From positions 2,170,001-2,234,000 of the forward strand of contig OW818689.1 in NCBI GenBank assembly GCA_942493325.1: a stretch of 64,000 nt of DNA. The letters run 5' to 3'. Positions 34,769-43,246 of this stretch are shown one piece after another. Source of the DNA: JAAFHB01 sp942493325 (lineage in GTDB: Bacteria > Bacteroidota > Bacteroidia > Bacteroidales > Prolixibacteraceae). The notes beneath the pieces were generated by a model. It worked only from the letters and a program-made list of their open reading frames with translations, did not search any database and was not told where the DNA came from. A program made the translations under genes and the position numbers. Every line of letters starts with the position of its first letter. Position 1 is the stretch's first letter.

Positions 34769-37700
34769 ATGAATACGAAACCAGACATGGACAATTCTAC
34801 TAATGAAGTCATAAACGACATTCAGTTTAGCGACATTTTTAACATTGGGGACATTCAACGATTACAGGATTTGTTTGCTGATGCTCATGGTGTAGCTTCA
34901 ATTATTACAGATACTGAAGGAACACCGATTACCAGACCCAGTAGCTTCTGCCGTTTGTGTGATGACATTATCCGTAAAACCGAAAAAGGACGTGCAAACT
35001 GTTATCAATCAGATTCGGTGCTAGGCAGTCACAATTCTTCGGGTCCGGTTGTACAACTATGTCTGAGCGGAGGCTTGTGGGATGCTGGTGCAAGTATTAC
35101 CGTTGGTGGTAAACATATTGCCAACTGGTTAATCGGGCAGGTGAGGAATGAAGAATCAAATGAACAGCGCATGATTCTGTATGCCGATGAAATTGGTGCA
35201 AACAAAGAAGATTTCAGGAAGGCGCTCAACGAAGTCCCTGTTATGTCTTTTGAGCAGTTTAACAAAGTATCGAAAATGCTGTTTGCATTTGCCAACGAAC
35301 TTTCGGAAAAGGCTTACAGTAATTTGCAACTGAAAATGCAGATTGCTGAGCGGGAGAAAGAAACAGAACAATTGCGTGAAACTGAAGAACGATACCGGAT
35401 GCTGTTTGAGCAATCCAATGATGCCATTTTCCAGGTAGATATAGCTTCTGGAAATTATTTGGATGCAAACAGATCTGCTGAAATATTGACTGGAAAATCC
35501 CGGAATGAACTGAAAAGTCTCAAAGCCTCTGACTTAATACGCAAAGGTGCAAATGAACGTCTTGAAAGGTTAGTGGATACAAATGAAGCGCTCCTAATGG
35601 GAGAAGTTGAGTACTTCAGACCAGATGGTACTATACGAACCGCGTTACTCAATACGATATCCTTATACAAAGGTCATGTATTTGGAATCGCGCATGATAT
35701 CACCGAGCGCAAGCAATTGGACGAGGCGCTCAGGAACTCTCTGGCTTTAACTGAGGCAACAATTGAATCAATTCATAACGGAATTCTTGTAGTCAGTAAC
35801 CAGGGTCTGGTCATCAAAGCCAACGCTAAATTTGCTGAGATGTGGCATATACGGGGTGATATCCTCGCTTCAGGTAGCGACAAAACACTAATTGACAGCA
35901 TCCTTGTACAGCTGGCTGATCCTGATGAGTTTATCGCTACGGTCTCGGAATTATATGGAAAACCTGAAGCCCAGTCCTTAGATTTAATATACTTTAAGGA
36001 TGGACGTATTTTCAAACGCATTTCGAGACCTTTGTTCCTTGGGGGCGAACCGAAAGGAAGGGTCTGGTCTTTCCTCGACATCACTGAGCGCAAGCTGGCA
36101 GAACAAGAGTTAATCGTTGCCAACAAAGAACTTGCCTTTCAAAACGAAGAGAAAGAAAAACGGGCAGCAGAATTGACAGGAAGCAAACAGCTCCTGGACG
36201 AGACCGAAAGATTAGCAAGAATTGGCGGTTGGGAAATTAACCTTAAGAAAAATGAGCTGAATTGGTCGGATGTGGTGTATCAGATATATGAAGTCGAACC
36301 GGATTATCAACCAACAGTCGAATCTACTATCAATTTCTACGCTCCAGAGGCAATACCAGTTATTTATAAAGCAGTGAATCAAGCCATTGTGGAAGGCAAG
36401 TCCTTCGATGTAGATCTGCAATTGATTACAGCAAAGCAAAACAGGATTTGGATTCGGGCAATTGGACAGGCATACCGTGTCAACGGGGAGATAGTGAAAA
36501 TCGGTGGTATGTTCCAGGACATCAACGAACGCAAGATGGCGGAACAAGAGTTAATCGTTGCCAACAAAGAACTTCTCTTTCAAAACAAGGAGAAAGGAAA
36601 GCGGGCAGATGAGTTAATCATTGCTAATAAAGAGCTTGCCTTTCAACACGATGAGAAAGACAAGCGTGCAGCTGAGTTAATCATTGCCAACAATGAACTT
36701 GTCTTTCAAAACGATGAAAAAGGAAAACGAGCAGATGAGTTAATCATTGCCAACAAAGAACTTGTCTTTCAAAACGAAGAGAAAGAGAAACGGGCAGATG
36801 AGTTAATCATTGCTGACAAAGAACTTCTTTTTCAAAACAAAGAGAAAGAGAAACGTGCAGCAGAGTTAATCATTGCAAACAAGGAACTTCACTTTCAAAA
36901 CGAGGAGAAAGGAAAGCGGGCAGATGAGTTAATCATTGCTAATAAAGAGCTTGCCTTTCAACACGATGAGAAAGACAAGCGTGCAGCTGAGTTAATCATT
37001 GCCAACAATGAACTTGTCTTTCAAAACGATGAAAAAGAAAAACGAGCAGATGAGTTAATCATTGCCAACAAAGAACTTGCCTTTCAAAACGATGAAAAAG
37101 AAAAACGAGCAGATGAGTTAATCATTGCCAACAAAGAACTTGCCTTTCAAAACTATGAAAAAGAAAAACGGGCGGCAGAGTTAATAATTGCCAAAGAACA
37201 CGCCGAAGAAAGCAACCGCTTAAAAACAGCTTTTCTGAATAATATTTCACACGAAATACGAACTCCATTCAACGGCATACTCGGATTTCTATCGATTCTG
37301 GAAGACAATAACCTGACAGAAAGTGAGAGGTACGAATATACCAGCATCATCAACAAAAGCGCTTACCGTCTTATGAATACCATCAACGACATCGTTGAAA
37401 TATCACAGATTCAGGCAGGACAAATGAAACTGACAGCATCTGAAACCAATATCAAAAGGATGACGGGCGAATTGTTCGACCTCTTTAAACCCGATGCTGA
37501 AAGCCAGGGGCTGGAATTCACCATCACTAATGATTTACCCAATTATATAGAAAGTATATCCACAGATGGGGTAAAACTAAAAACCATACTTTCTATTTTG
37601 ATAGGCAATGCTATAAAATTTACAAAAGCAGGATCAATTGAATTTGGTATTAAATGTAATAGGGACACGGCATGCCGTGTCCCTATTACGGCCGAAATAG

Positions 37701-38029
37701 AATTTTCTGTAAAAGATACCGGCATTGGCATTCCTGAAAACAAACAACAGGCTATATTTGAACGATTTATGCAGGTTGATGGTTCCAATACCAGGCAATT
37801 TGAAGGCTCAGGATTAGGGCTCTCCATCGCGTCAGCTTATGCGGAAATGCTGGGTGGTAAAATTTGGGTAGAAAGCGATCCCGAAGGTAAATCGGGAGGG
37901 AAAGGCTCGGTATTTTATTTCACTATTCCTTACAATTGTAAACCGCAAGAAAAAAATGTTGCCAGGAATCTTGAATTGGCTGATAAAGCTGACAATCAGG
38001 TTAATCCCGAAGGATCAGCGATTTTTTGA
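34769..38029 (+). CDS. PocR-PAS histidine kinase with coiled-coil repeat array, truncated by an insertion
   Basis: This 1086-residue kinase is the paralogue of the one at 29060. It contains a PocR domain (about residues 17-190), three PAS domains (about 205-320, 325-440, 470-590), ten tandem 21-residue helical repeats (594-803), HisKA with His828 in ISHEIRTPFNG and HATPase (about 930-1060). A single earlier copy of the helical unit sits at 447-467. An in-frame 32-bp palindrome adds about ten residues (NRDTACRVPIT) inside the HATPase domain. The C-terminus ends early (NPEGSAIF) because a 286-bp element has cut off the receiver domain, now lying at 38303-38674. Kinase residues are intact. Confidence 0.9.
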   Translation: MNTKPDMDNSTNEVINDIQFSDIFNIGDIQRLQDLFADAHGVASIITDTEGTPITRPSSFCRLCDDIIRKTEKGRANCYQSDSVLGSHNSSGPVVQLCLSGGLWDAGASITVGGKHIANWLIGQVRNEESNEQRMILYADEIGANKEDFRKALNEVPVMSFEQFNKVSKMLFAFANELSEKAYSNLQLKMQIAEREKETEQLRETEERYRMLFEQSNDAIFQVDIASGNYLDANRSAEILTGKSRNELKSLKASDLIRKGANERLERLVDTNEALLMGEVEYFRPDGTIRTALLNTISLYKGHVFGIAHDITERKQLDEALRNSLALTEATIESIHNGILVVSNQGLVIKANAKFAEMWHIRGDILASGSDKTLIDSILVQLADPDEFIATVSELYGKPEAQSLDLIYFKDGRIFKRISRPLFLGGEPKGRVWSFLDITERKLAEQELIVANKELAFQNEEKEKRAAELTGSKQLLDETERLARIGGWEINLKKNELNWSDVVYQIYEVEPDYQPTVESTINFYAPEAIPVIYKAVNQAIVEGKSFDVDLQLITAKQNRIWIRAIGQAYRVNGEIVKIGGMFQDINERKMAEQELIVANKELLFQNKEKGKRADELIIANKELAFQHDEKDKRAAELIIANNELVFQNDEKGKRADELIIANKELVFQNEEKEKRADELIIADKELLFQNKEKEKRAAELIIANKELHFQNEEKGKRADELIIANKELAFQHDEKDKRAAELIIANNELVFQNDEKEKRADELIIANKELAFQNDEKEKRADELIIANKELAFQNYEKEKRAAELIIAKEHAEESNRLKTAFLNNISHEIRTPFNGILGFLSILEDNNLTESERYEYTSIINKSAYRLMNTINDIVEISQIQAGQMKLTASETNIKRMTGELFDLFKPDAESQGLEFTITNDLPNYIESISTDGVKLKTILSILIGNAIKFTKAGSIEFGIKCNRDTACRVPITAEIEFSVKDTGIGIPENKQQAIFERFMQVDGSNTRQFEGSGLGLSIASAYAEMLGGKIWVESDPEGKSGGKGSVFYFTIPYNCKPQEKNVARNLELADKADNQVNPEGSAIF
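36548..37177 (+). repeat. ten tandem 63-bp coding repeats
   Basis: Units of 63 bases encode ELIIANKELAFQNDEKEKRA plus one residue. The first begins at 36548, and ten units follow without gaps to 37177. Units 2-3 and 7-8 are almost identical in DNA, showing a 315-bp (five-unit) segmental duplication; units 9 and 10 are near-identical to each other. The 21-residue period equals three heptads, so each added unit lengthens a coiled coil without changing its register. Confidence 0.93.
37657..37688 (+). repeat. 32-bp perfect palindrome inside a kinase gene
   Basis: Arm taatagggacacggca is followed directly by its reverse complement. In frame it encodes NRDTACRVPIT between two HATPase strands where the paralogue at 29060 has a shorter loop. 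Palindromes of this gggacacggcatgccgtgtccc type are known to me as dispersed intergenic repeats in Bacteroidota genomes. Confidence 0.85.
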
Positions 38030-38302
38030 TGGTATTTCATTTGAGTTAAATCATTTTTAATATATTATAAATGTGATTATTATGCCTCTTTTTGCTAAAT
38101 TTAAATTAGGCGGTTCTTTGTGAACCTTTCTGCCTTAGTGACTTTGTGGCATTCCGTTTTCATTGCCACTAAGGCACCAAGTCACGAAGATGCACTAAGA
38201 TTTATCCGCCATATTTAATATTTGCTTTTAGAATTGTATGTTATTGATTATTAACATATTGAAATTTGATTCACTAAAATTAATTAGGTTTAAAAAATCG
38301 CT
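38017..38302. mobile_element. MITE-like insertion splitting a hybrid kinase
   Basis: The 286-bp element has perfect 11-bp terminal inverted repeats, agcgatttttt (38017-38027) and aaaaaatcgct (38292-38302). It is flanked by 8-bp direct repeats gaaggatc at 38009-38016 and 38303-38310. It encodes no transposase. The interior has ctttgtg-type sequence and a larger imperfect inverted repeat (tgccttagtg...cactaaggca, about 38140-38180). Removing the element and one direct repeat restores the frame NPEGSGLKILIVEDDE, joining the kinase to its receiver domain. Confidence 0.88.
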
Positions 38303-38674
38303 GAAGGATCGGGACTCAAAATATTAATTGTCGAAGACGATGAAGGATCGGCAATGCTCATTACATTGGCAGCCAGGACACTTAGTAAAGAAATTTTACA
38401 AGTAAGAACCGGAGTTGAAGCTGTTGAAGCTTGCCATAATAACCCGGATATCGATTTGGTTCTGATGGATATTAAAATGCCCGATATGGACGGACATGAA
38501 GCTACCAGACAAATCCGGCAATTTAACACCGATGTTGTCATTATTGCACAAACAGCGTATGCACTAAGTGGTGACCGGGAAAAGGCATTAGCCGCAGGAT
38601 GTAATGATTATATTACAAAACCCATCAGGAAAGATCAACTAATGGTGTTATTGCAAAAATATTATAAGAAATAA
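38303..38674 (+). pseudogene. orphaned receiver domain of the split hybrid kinase
   Basis: The frame reads EGSGLKILIVEDDEGSAMLI and continues to KPIRKDQLMVLLQKYYKK. The phospho-acceptor Asp is in LVLMDIKMPDMDG (codon at 38468). The first usable ATG is at 38354, but it lies after the first beta strand and the acidic pair (EDDE), so a protein from there would lack part of the active site. No ATG, GTG or TTG occurs upstream in frame before a stop at 38291. It was once the C-terminal domain of the kinase at 34769 and is probably inactive unless a rare start codon is used. Confidence 0.85.
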
Positions 38675-38678
38675 GAAA

Positions 38679-40001
38679 ATGAAAAAGGTCAGAGATTCGA
38701 TTTATAGTGGTTCAGCCGTGACCCTCCTTCTGATATTGAGCTATAGTATCTTTGTTGTCGAGGTGCCTGTAATGTTGCTTATCGACGCGATACAGCCGTT
38801 CTCACGATTGGGTGCTGCGTTGCTCGATTCAACTTTGATTCTTGTTGCGGTCTTTCCTATCCTCTTCTTCTTTGTTTTTCGGCCGTTGACGGCTCACATT
38901 ACCGAGCACGAAAACGTAGAAGAAAAATTACGCGAAAGTGAGCAGCGGTATCGCCTTCTAATCGAGGCATCCAACGAAGGTATCTTGGTTGCCCAAGGCA
39001 CCATTTTGAAGTATGCTAATCCGATAATAGTGGAATTGACAGGCTACACCCAAGAGGAACTAATATCGCTTCCGTTTTTAGAATTTGTACATCATGATGA
39101 TAGGGAATTGGTAATAAATAGTCAATTGAAACGACTTAAGGGCGAAGCCGTTGACGTCAGATATCATTTAAAAATATTAAAAAAAGATAATAGCATTATA
39201 TGGGTTGAGATGAGTGGCACTAAAATAGAATGGGAAGGTCAACCAGCGACAATGAACTTTATGACAGACATCACTGAGCGCAAAAAAGCCGAGCAGGAAA
39301 TCAAACTAAGAAATGAAGAACTGTTAAAGCTCAATGTCGAAAAGGACAAGTTCTTCTCCATCATTGCGCACGACCTTCGCAGTCCATTCAACGGTTTTTT
39401 GGGACTTACACAAATAATGGTAGAGGAATTGTCCAGCTTATCAAGGGAGGAGTTACAAGATATTGCCGTGAGTCTGCAAAACTCAGCTACTAACCTTTTC
39501 CTTTTGCTCGAAAACCTGCTCGAATGGGCAAGAATAAAACAAGGATTAATTCCTTTCAATCCGGAGATCGTTCAATTGTTTACAGTTGTTGATAAAAGTA
39601 CGGCCATAATGGTGGAATCCGCCAAAAACAAGGGAATTGAAATAGCTAATGACATTTCTAAAGGTTTAGAGGTTTTTGCTGACAGTAACATCCTTCAGAC
39701 AATAATCAGGAACCTCGTTTCAAATGTAGTGAAATTTACACGCAAAGGAGGCAAAATAAGTATTTCGGCAAAATTCACTGTTGACAAAAGCGTTGAAATA
39801 TCCGTTAAAGACACTGGAATTGGTATGAGTCCTAAAATGATTGATCATTTATTCCGGCTCGATATTCAAACTGGCAGAAAAGGTACTGAAGGCGAACCCA
39901 GCACAGGATTGGGATTGATACTTTGCAAAGAATTTGTTAAAAAACATGGAGGAAGATTGTGGATTGAGGTGAAGAAGGGAAAGGTTCGGTATTTTATTTA
40001 A
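38679..40001 (+). CDS. membrane PAS histidine kinase, 3' end frameshifted
   Basis: This 440-residue kinase has membrane helices at about residues 11-37 and 45-70, one PAS domain (about 90-205), HisKA with His231 in IAHDLRSPFNG and HATPase (about 330-440). It is a shorter relative of the kinase at 32392, lacking the extracytoplasmic domain and one PAS domain. The last residues (WIEVKKGKVRYFI) do not match the expected EEGKGSVFYF end. Reading one frame over from about 39970 gives EEGKGSVFYLTIPLYNFF and a stop at 40027, so one base appears lost near 39970. That may be a sequencing error or a real mutation affecting only the tail. Confidence 0.88.
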   Translation: MKKVRDSIYSGSAVTLLLILSYSIFVVEVPVMLLIDAIQPFSRLGAALLDSTLILVAVFPILFFFVFRPLTAHITEHENVEEKLRESEQRYRLLIEASNEGILVAQGTILKYANPIIVELTGYTQEELISLPFLEFVHHDDRELVINSQLKRLKGEAVDVRYHLKILKKDNSIIWVEMSGTKIEWEGQPATMNFMTDITERKKAEQEIKLRNEELLKLNVEKDKFFSIIAHDLRSPFNGFLGLTQIMVEELSSLSREELQDIAVSLQNSATNLFLLLENLLEWARIKQGLIPFNPEIVQLFTVVDKSTAIMVESAKNKGIEIANDISKGLEVFADSNILQTIIRNLVSNVVKFTRKGGKISISAKFTVDKSVEISVKDTGIGMSPKMIDHLFRLDIQTGRKGTEGEPSTGLGLILCKEFVKKHGGRLWIEVKKGKVRYFI

Positions 40002-40038
40002 CCATTCCTTTATATAATTTCTTTTGATACCCGTAAGT

Positions 40039-40752
40039 TTATATTTTCAGTTTTAAAATAGTAAACTGTTTAAAGTCAAAAAGAAGTAAGTTATTGTTAT
40101 CGTATTTGTCCAATATAATTTGAATAGTGGCACTTGCCATATACACACCGATGATACCTGGGACATAACCCATAACCCCTATTTCACTTCCTTTCGGCAC
40201 ATCTTCCGGATTGGGTGGTTCGGGATAAATATCTCTCAGGTTTTTGCTCCCATTATGATTAAATACGGCCAACTGTCCTTCAAAATTTAAAATACTTCCA
40301 TACACCAGGGGCTTGTTCAATCGCACACAAACATCATTCACAAGGTACCGGGTCGAAAAATTATCTGGCCCGGCTACAATAATATCAAACTGTGAGATGA
40401 TTTTTTCTGCATTAGATGCTTGCAATGGGTCATTGAAAACAATGCAGGATACATATGGATTAGCTGCAATTATTTTTTGTGCTGCTGTTTGCGCCTTGGA
40501 TTTACCAATATCATCGGCAATATATAATATCTGCCGGTGGAGGTTATGGATCTCTACTGTATCAAAGTCAATAATACCAATAGTTCCAACGCCTGCCGCA
40601 CCTAAGTATTGCAGTACCGGGCAGCCCAAACCACCGGCACCAACTACTAAAACTTTTGCCTTCTTAATTTTGATTTGTCCTTCAACGCCAACCTCGTCCA
40701 ACATTAACTGACGGCTGTAACGGTTTATTTCTTCTGTCGTAAGATTTTCCAT
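40039..40752 (-). CDS. thiF: ThiF/MoeB-type adenylyltransferase
   Basis: This protein of about 237 residues adenylates the C-terminal Gly-Gly of ThiS in the sulfur-transfer branch of thiazole synthesis. Visible are the nucleotide loop VVGAGGLGCPVLQYLGAAGVG, the following acidic strand IIDFDTVEIHNLHRQ and the family end GVMGYVPGIIGVYMAS. The ATG at 40752 is preferred; an upstream ATG at 40782 would overlap thiH by 28 bases. The zinc cysteines (CxxC) of E. coli ThiF/MoeB are absent (NLRDIYPEPP), and the Cys that forms the ThiS acyl-disulfide is replaced (KGSEIGV). It is the last gene of the thi operon. Confidence 0.88.
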   Translation of the reverse strand: MENLTTEEINRYSRQLMLDEVGVEGQIKIKKAKVLVVGAGGLGCPVLQYLGAAGVGTIGIIDFDTVEIHNLHRQILYIADDIGKSKAQTAAQKIIAANPYVSCIVFNDPLQASNAEKIISQFDIIVAGPDNFSTRYLVNDVCVRLNKPLVYGSILNFEGQLAVFNHNGSKNLRDIYPEPPNPEDVPKGSEIGVMGYVPGIIGVYMASATIQIILDKYDNNNLLLFDFKQFTILKLKI

Positions 40753-40754
40753 TG

Positions 40755-41864
40755 TTAAAATATTGTTTCCCAATCCTTCCAAACCGGTTCGTAACCATTG
40801 GCCGTAATAGCAGCTGCAACCTGTTCAGGTGTACGTGCATCGTTTATTTCAAATTGCTCTAACGATTCCTCATTCACACTGTAACCACCGGGATTTGTTT
40901 TAGAACCGGCACTCATGGATGTAGTGCCAAGCTTGATTAAATGGTTTCTGAATACTTCTGATTCTCTTGTTGAGATTGATATTTCTAATTCTTCATTTAA
41001 TAAGCGGTATGCACATAATAATTGCACCAATTCTTTATCATTGATATGATAATTGGAAATATCAACACCTTCTGCCGGGCGAATACGGGGAAATGCTATT
41101 GAGTATTTTGTCCGCCAATAGGTCTTTTGCAAATAATTTAAATGCAATGCACAAAAAAATGAATCTGTACGCCAATCTTCTAATCCTAATAAAACACCTA
41201 ATCCAATTTTGTGCATACCTGCACGTCCAATCCTGTCAGGAGTATCAAGGCGATTATAAAAATCAGCTTTTTTTCCTTTGAGGTGATAATCCTTGTATTT
41301 TTCTTTGTTGTAGGTTTCCTGGTACACCAAAACGGAATATATGCCGGCATGTTGTAATTGTGTGTATTCCTCCTGTGATAAAGGTTGTACTTCGAGGGAG
41401 ATATTGGCGAAGTGTGGTCTGATAATATCAATGGCTTCAAGAAAATAATCAACATGCACGGCAAACCCTGATTCGCCTGTAACCAATAAAATATGGTTAT
41501 AGCCATATTGTTTGATGACCTTGATTTCCTGCAGAATTTCGCCAGCTGTTAATGTGATTCGTTTTATTTTGTGATCTGCACTAAAGCCACAATACGTACA
41601 GATATTATTGCATTTATTGCTTAAATAAATTGGTGCAAATAGTTGAATGGTTTTGCCGAAACGTTTTTGGGTAAGTTGATGACTGAGCTGAGCCATCTGT
41701 TCCAAATAAGGTGATGCTGCGGGTGAAATCAATGCTTTAAAATCCTCCGGAGTCCGGTGCGTTGCTGCCAGTGCAACTTCCACATCTTTTGAGGTTTTTG
41801 CCTGGATGGATGCCGTCACCTCATCCCACTGATATTTATCGAAAGTGTCTTTAAACTGTTTCAT
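40755..41864 (-). CDS. thiH: 2-iminoacetate synthase ThiH
   Basis: This 369-residue radical SAM enzyme cleaves tyrosine to dehydroglycine and p-cresol for thiazole formation. The cluster motif is CNNICTYCGFS (C-x3-C-x2-C), followed by the SAM-binding glycine-rich region (ILLVTGESGF). The C-terminal BATS-like part ends in the family motif around TNPGGYSVNEESLEQFEI. The length is normal. The gene overlaps thiG by 14 bases and stops two bases before the thiF start, so translation is coupled. Use of ThiH instead of glycine oxidase (ThiO) fits an anaerobic or microaerobic lifestyle. Confidence 0.95.
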   Translation of the reverse strand: MKQFKDTFDKYQWDEVTASIQAKTSKDVEVALAATHRTPEDFKALISPAASPYLEQMAQLSHQLTQKRFGKTIQLFAPIYLSNKCNNICTYCGFSADHKIKRITLTAGEILQEIKVIKQYGYNHILLVTGESGFAVHVDYFLEAIDIIRPHFANISLEVQPLSQEEYTQLQHAGIYSVLVYQETYNKEKYKDYHLKGKKADFYNRLDTPDRIGRAGMHKIGLGVLLGLEDWRTDSFFCALHLNYLQKTYWRTKYSIAFPRIRPAEGVDISNYHINDKELVQLLCAYRLLNEELEISISTRESEVFRNHLIKLGTTSMSAGSKTNPGGYSVNEESLEQFEINDARTPEQVAAAITANGYEPVWKDWETIF

Positions 41865-42627
41865 TTAAAAATTGAGTTAAGGGACTTGAGGCAATTGCAT
41901 GATGTACTTTATTGGCCAGCTTGCTTTCAAAAGCCATACGGCCCGCCTGCACTGCCAATTTGAAGGCGATGGCCATTTGTGCAGGATTCCCTGCGATGGC
42001 GATGGCTGTGTTTACCAAAACGGCATCGGCACCCATTTCCATGGCCAGAGCTGCATCTGAAGGTGAGCCAATACCTGCATCAATAATTACCGGTACATTA
42101 CTTTGCCGGATGATGATTTCTAAAAAATCGAAGGTTTTCAACCCTTTATTACTTCCGATTGGTGATCCCAGGGGCATTACTGCTGCAGTACCTGCCTCTT
42201 CCAATCGTTTGCACAGGACAGGATCGGCATGAATGTAGGGCAACACGATAAATCCAAGCTTTGCTAATTCTTCCGTGGCCTTCAATGTTTCAATCGGGTC
42301 GGGCATTAAATATTTGGGGTCGGGGTGAATTTCCAATTTCACCCAGTTTGTTTCCAATGCTTCCCTTGCCAGTAAGGCTGCTAAAACTGCTTCTTTTGCA
42401 GTCCGGGCGCCGGATGTGTTGGGTAATAAACTAATGTGCGGATGTTGTAAATGAGACAACAAAGCATCGGTATCTGTTTCGGTATCTACGCGTTTTAATG
42501 CTACTGTTATTAACTCGGATTCCGATGCCAATACTGCCTGTTCCATAAGTAACGAAGAACCAAATTTGCCTGTTCCCAGAAACAGACGCGATTGAAATAC
42601 TTTACCTGCTATGGTTAACTGTTTCAT
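41851..42627 (-). CDS. thiG: thiazole synthase ThiG
   Basis: This 258-residue TIM-barrel enzyme builds thiazole phosphate from deoxyxylulose phosphate, ThiS thiocarboxylate and dehydroglycine. Recognisable segments are RLFLGTGKFGS, LLPNTSGARTAKEAVL (close to the conserved NTAG region), WVKLEIHPDPKYLMPD (with the Schiff-base Lys in VKLEI), VMPLGSPIGSNKGL and VIIDAGIGSPSDAALAMEMGADAVLVNTAIA. Overlaps: 26 bases with thiE upstream and 14 with thiH downstream. Nothing appears altered. Confidence 0.95.
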   Translation of the reverse strand: MKQLTIAGKVFQSRLFLGTGKFGSSLLMEQAVLASESELITVALKRVDTETDTDALLSHLQHPHISLLPNTSGARTAKEAVLAALLAREALETNWVKLEIHPDPKYLMPDPIETLKATEELAKLGFIVLPYIHADPVLCKRLEEAGTAAVMPLGSPIGSNKGLKTFDFLEIIIRQSNVPVIIDAGIGSPSDAALAMEMGADAVLVNTAIAIAGNPAQMAIAFKLAVQAGRMAFESKLANKVHHAIASSPLTQFLNETV

Positions 42628-43246
42628 ATAAAAATGTATTGAATTGTTGTATTAATAATTTTTTATCGGGATAATTGGTGATGATACCCGACACTGCCAT
42701 TCCATGCACTCCTGTTTGCATGATGGCCTGACTGTCTTCCAGCACAATACCCCCAATGGCATAAACAGGAGTAGTGATGCATCGATGTTTTAGCGCCTCA
42801 ATAATTTTTTCATACCCTCTCAAACCCAATACCGGACTCAGCCTTTCTTTCGTTGTTGTAAAACGCAACGGTCCCAGTCCAACATAATTGCAACCCTCTT
42901 CCACCCGTTGCAAGACATCTTCCAGAGTGTTGGCGGTTCCTCCGATTATTTTATTACTGCCAACTATTTGCCGGGCTTTAATAATCGTCATATCTGATAA
43001 ACCCAAATGCACACCATCTGCATCCATAGCCCTGGCAACATGCGGATGGTCGTTAATGATAAACGTTGCCGCATGATCGGTACAAAGCCTTTTCACTTGC
43101 GCTGCCACTGCCATCACTTCATCAGTTGTTGCATTTTTATAGCGTAATTGTATCCAGTTGCAGCCTGCACCAAGGGCCTGTTGAATGTTGTACAACTGTT
43201 CCGTTGCAGTCGATCCTTGTGATATGTATTGAAGTTTACTAAACAT
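42602..43246 (-). CDS. thiE: thiamine phosphate synthase ThiE
   Basis: This 214-residue TIM-barrel enzyme joins HMP-pyrophosphate and thiazole phosphate. Motifs: CNWIQLRYKN near residue 30, FIINDHPHVARAMDADGVHLGLSD (diphosphate-binding Asp residues), NYVGLGPLRFTTTK and VYAIGGIV. It is one of two ThiE/TenI-like proteins in this operon; this copy carries the complete substrate-binding set. It overlaps thiD by eight bases and thiG by 26. Confidence 0.93.
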   Translation of the reverse strand: MFSKLQYISQGSTATEQLYNIQQALGAGCNWIQLRYKNATTDEVMAVAAQVKRLCTDHAATFIINDHPHVARAMDADGVHLGLSDMTIIKARQIVGSNKIIGGTANTLEDVLQRVEEGCNYVGLGPLRFTTTKERLSPVLGLRGYEKIIEALKHRCITTPVYAIGGIVLEDSQAIMQTGVHGMAVSGIITNYPDKKLLIQQFNTFLYETVNHSR

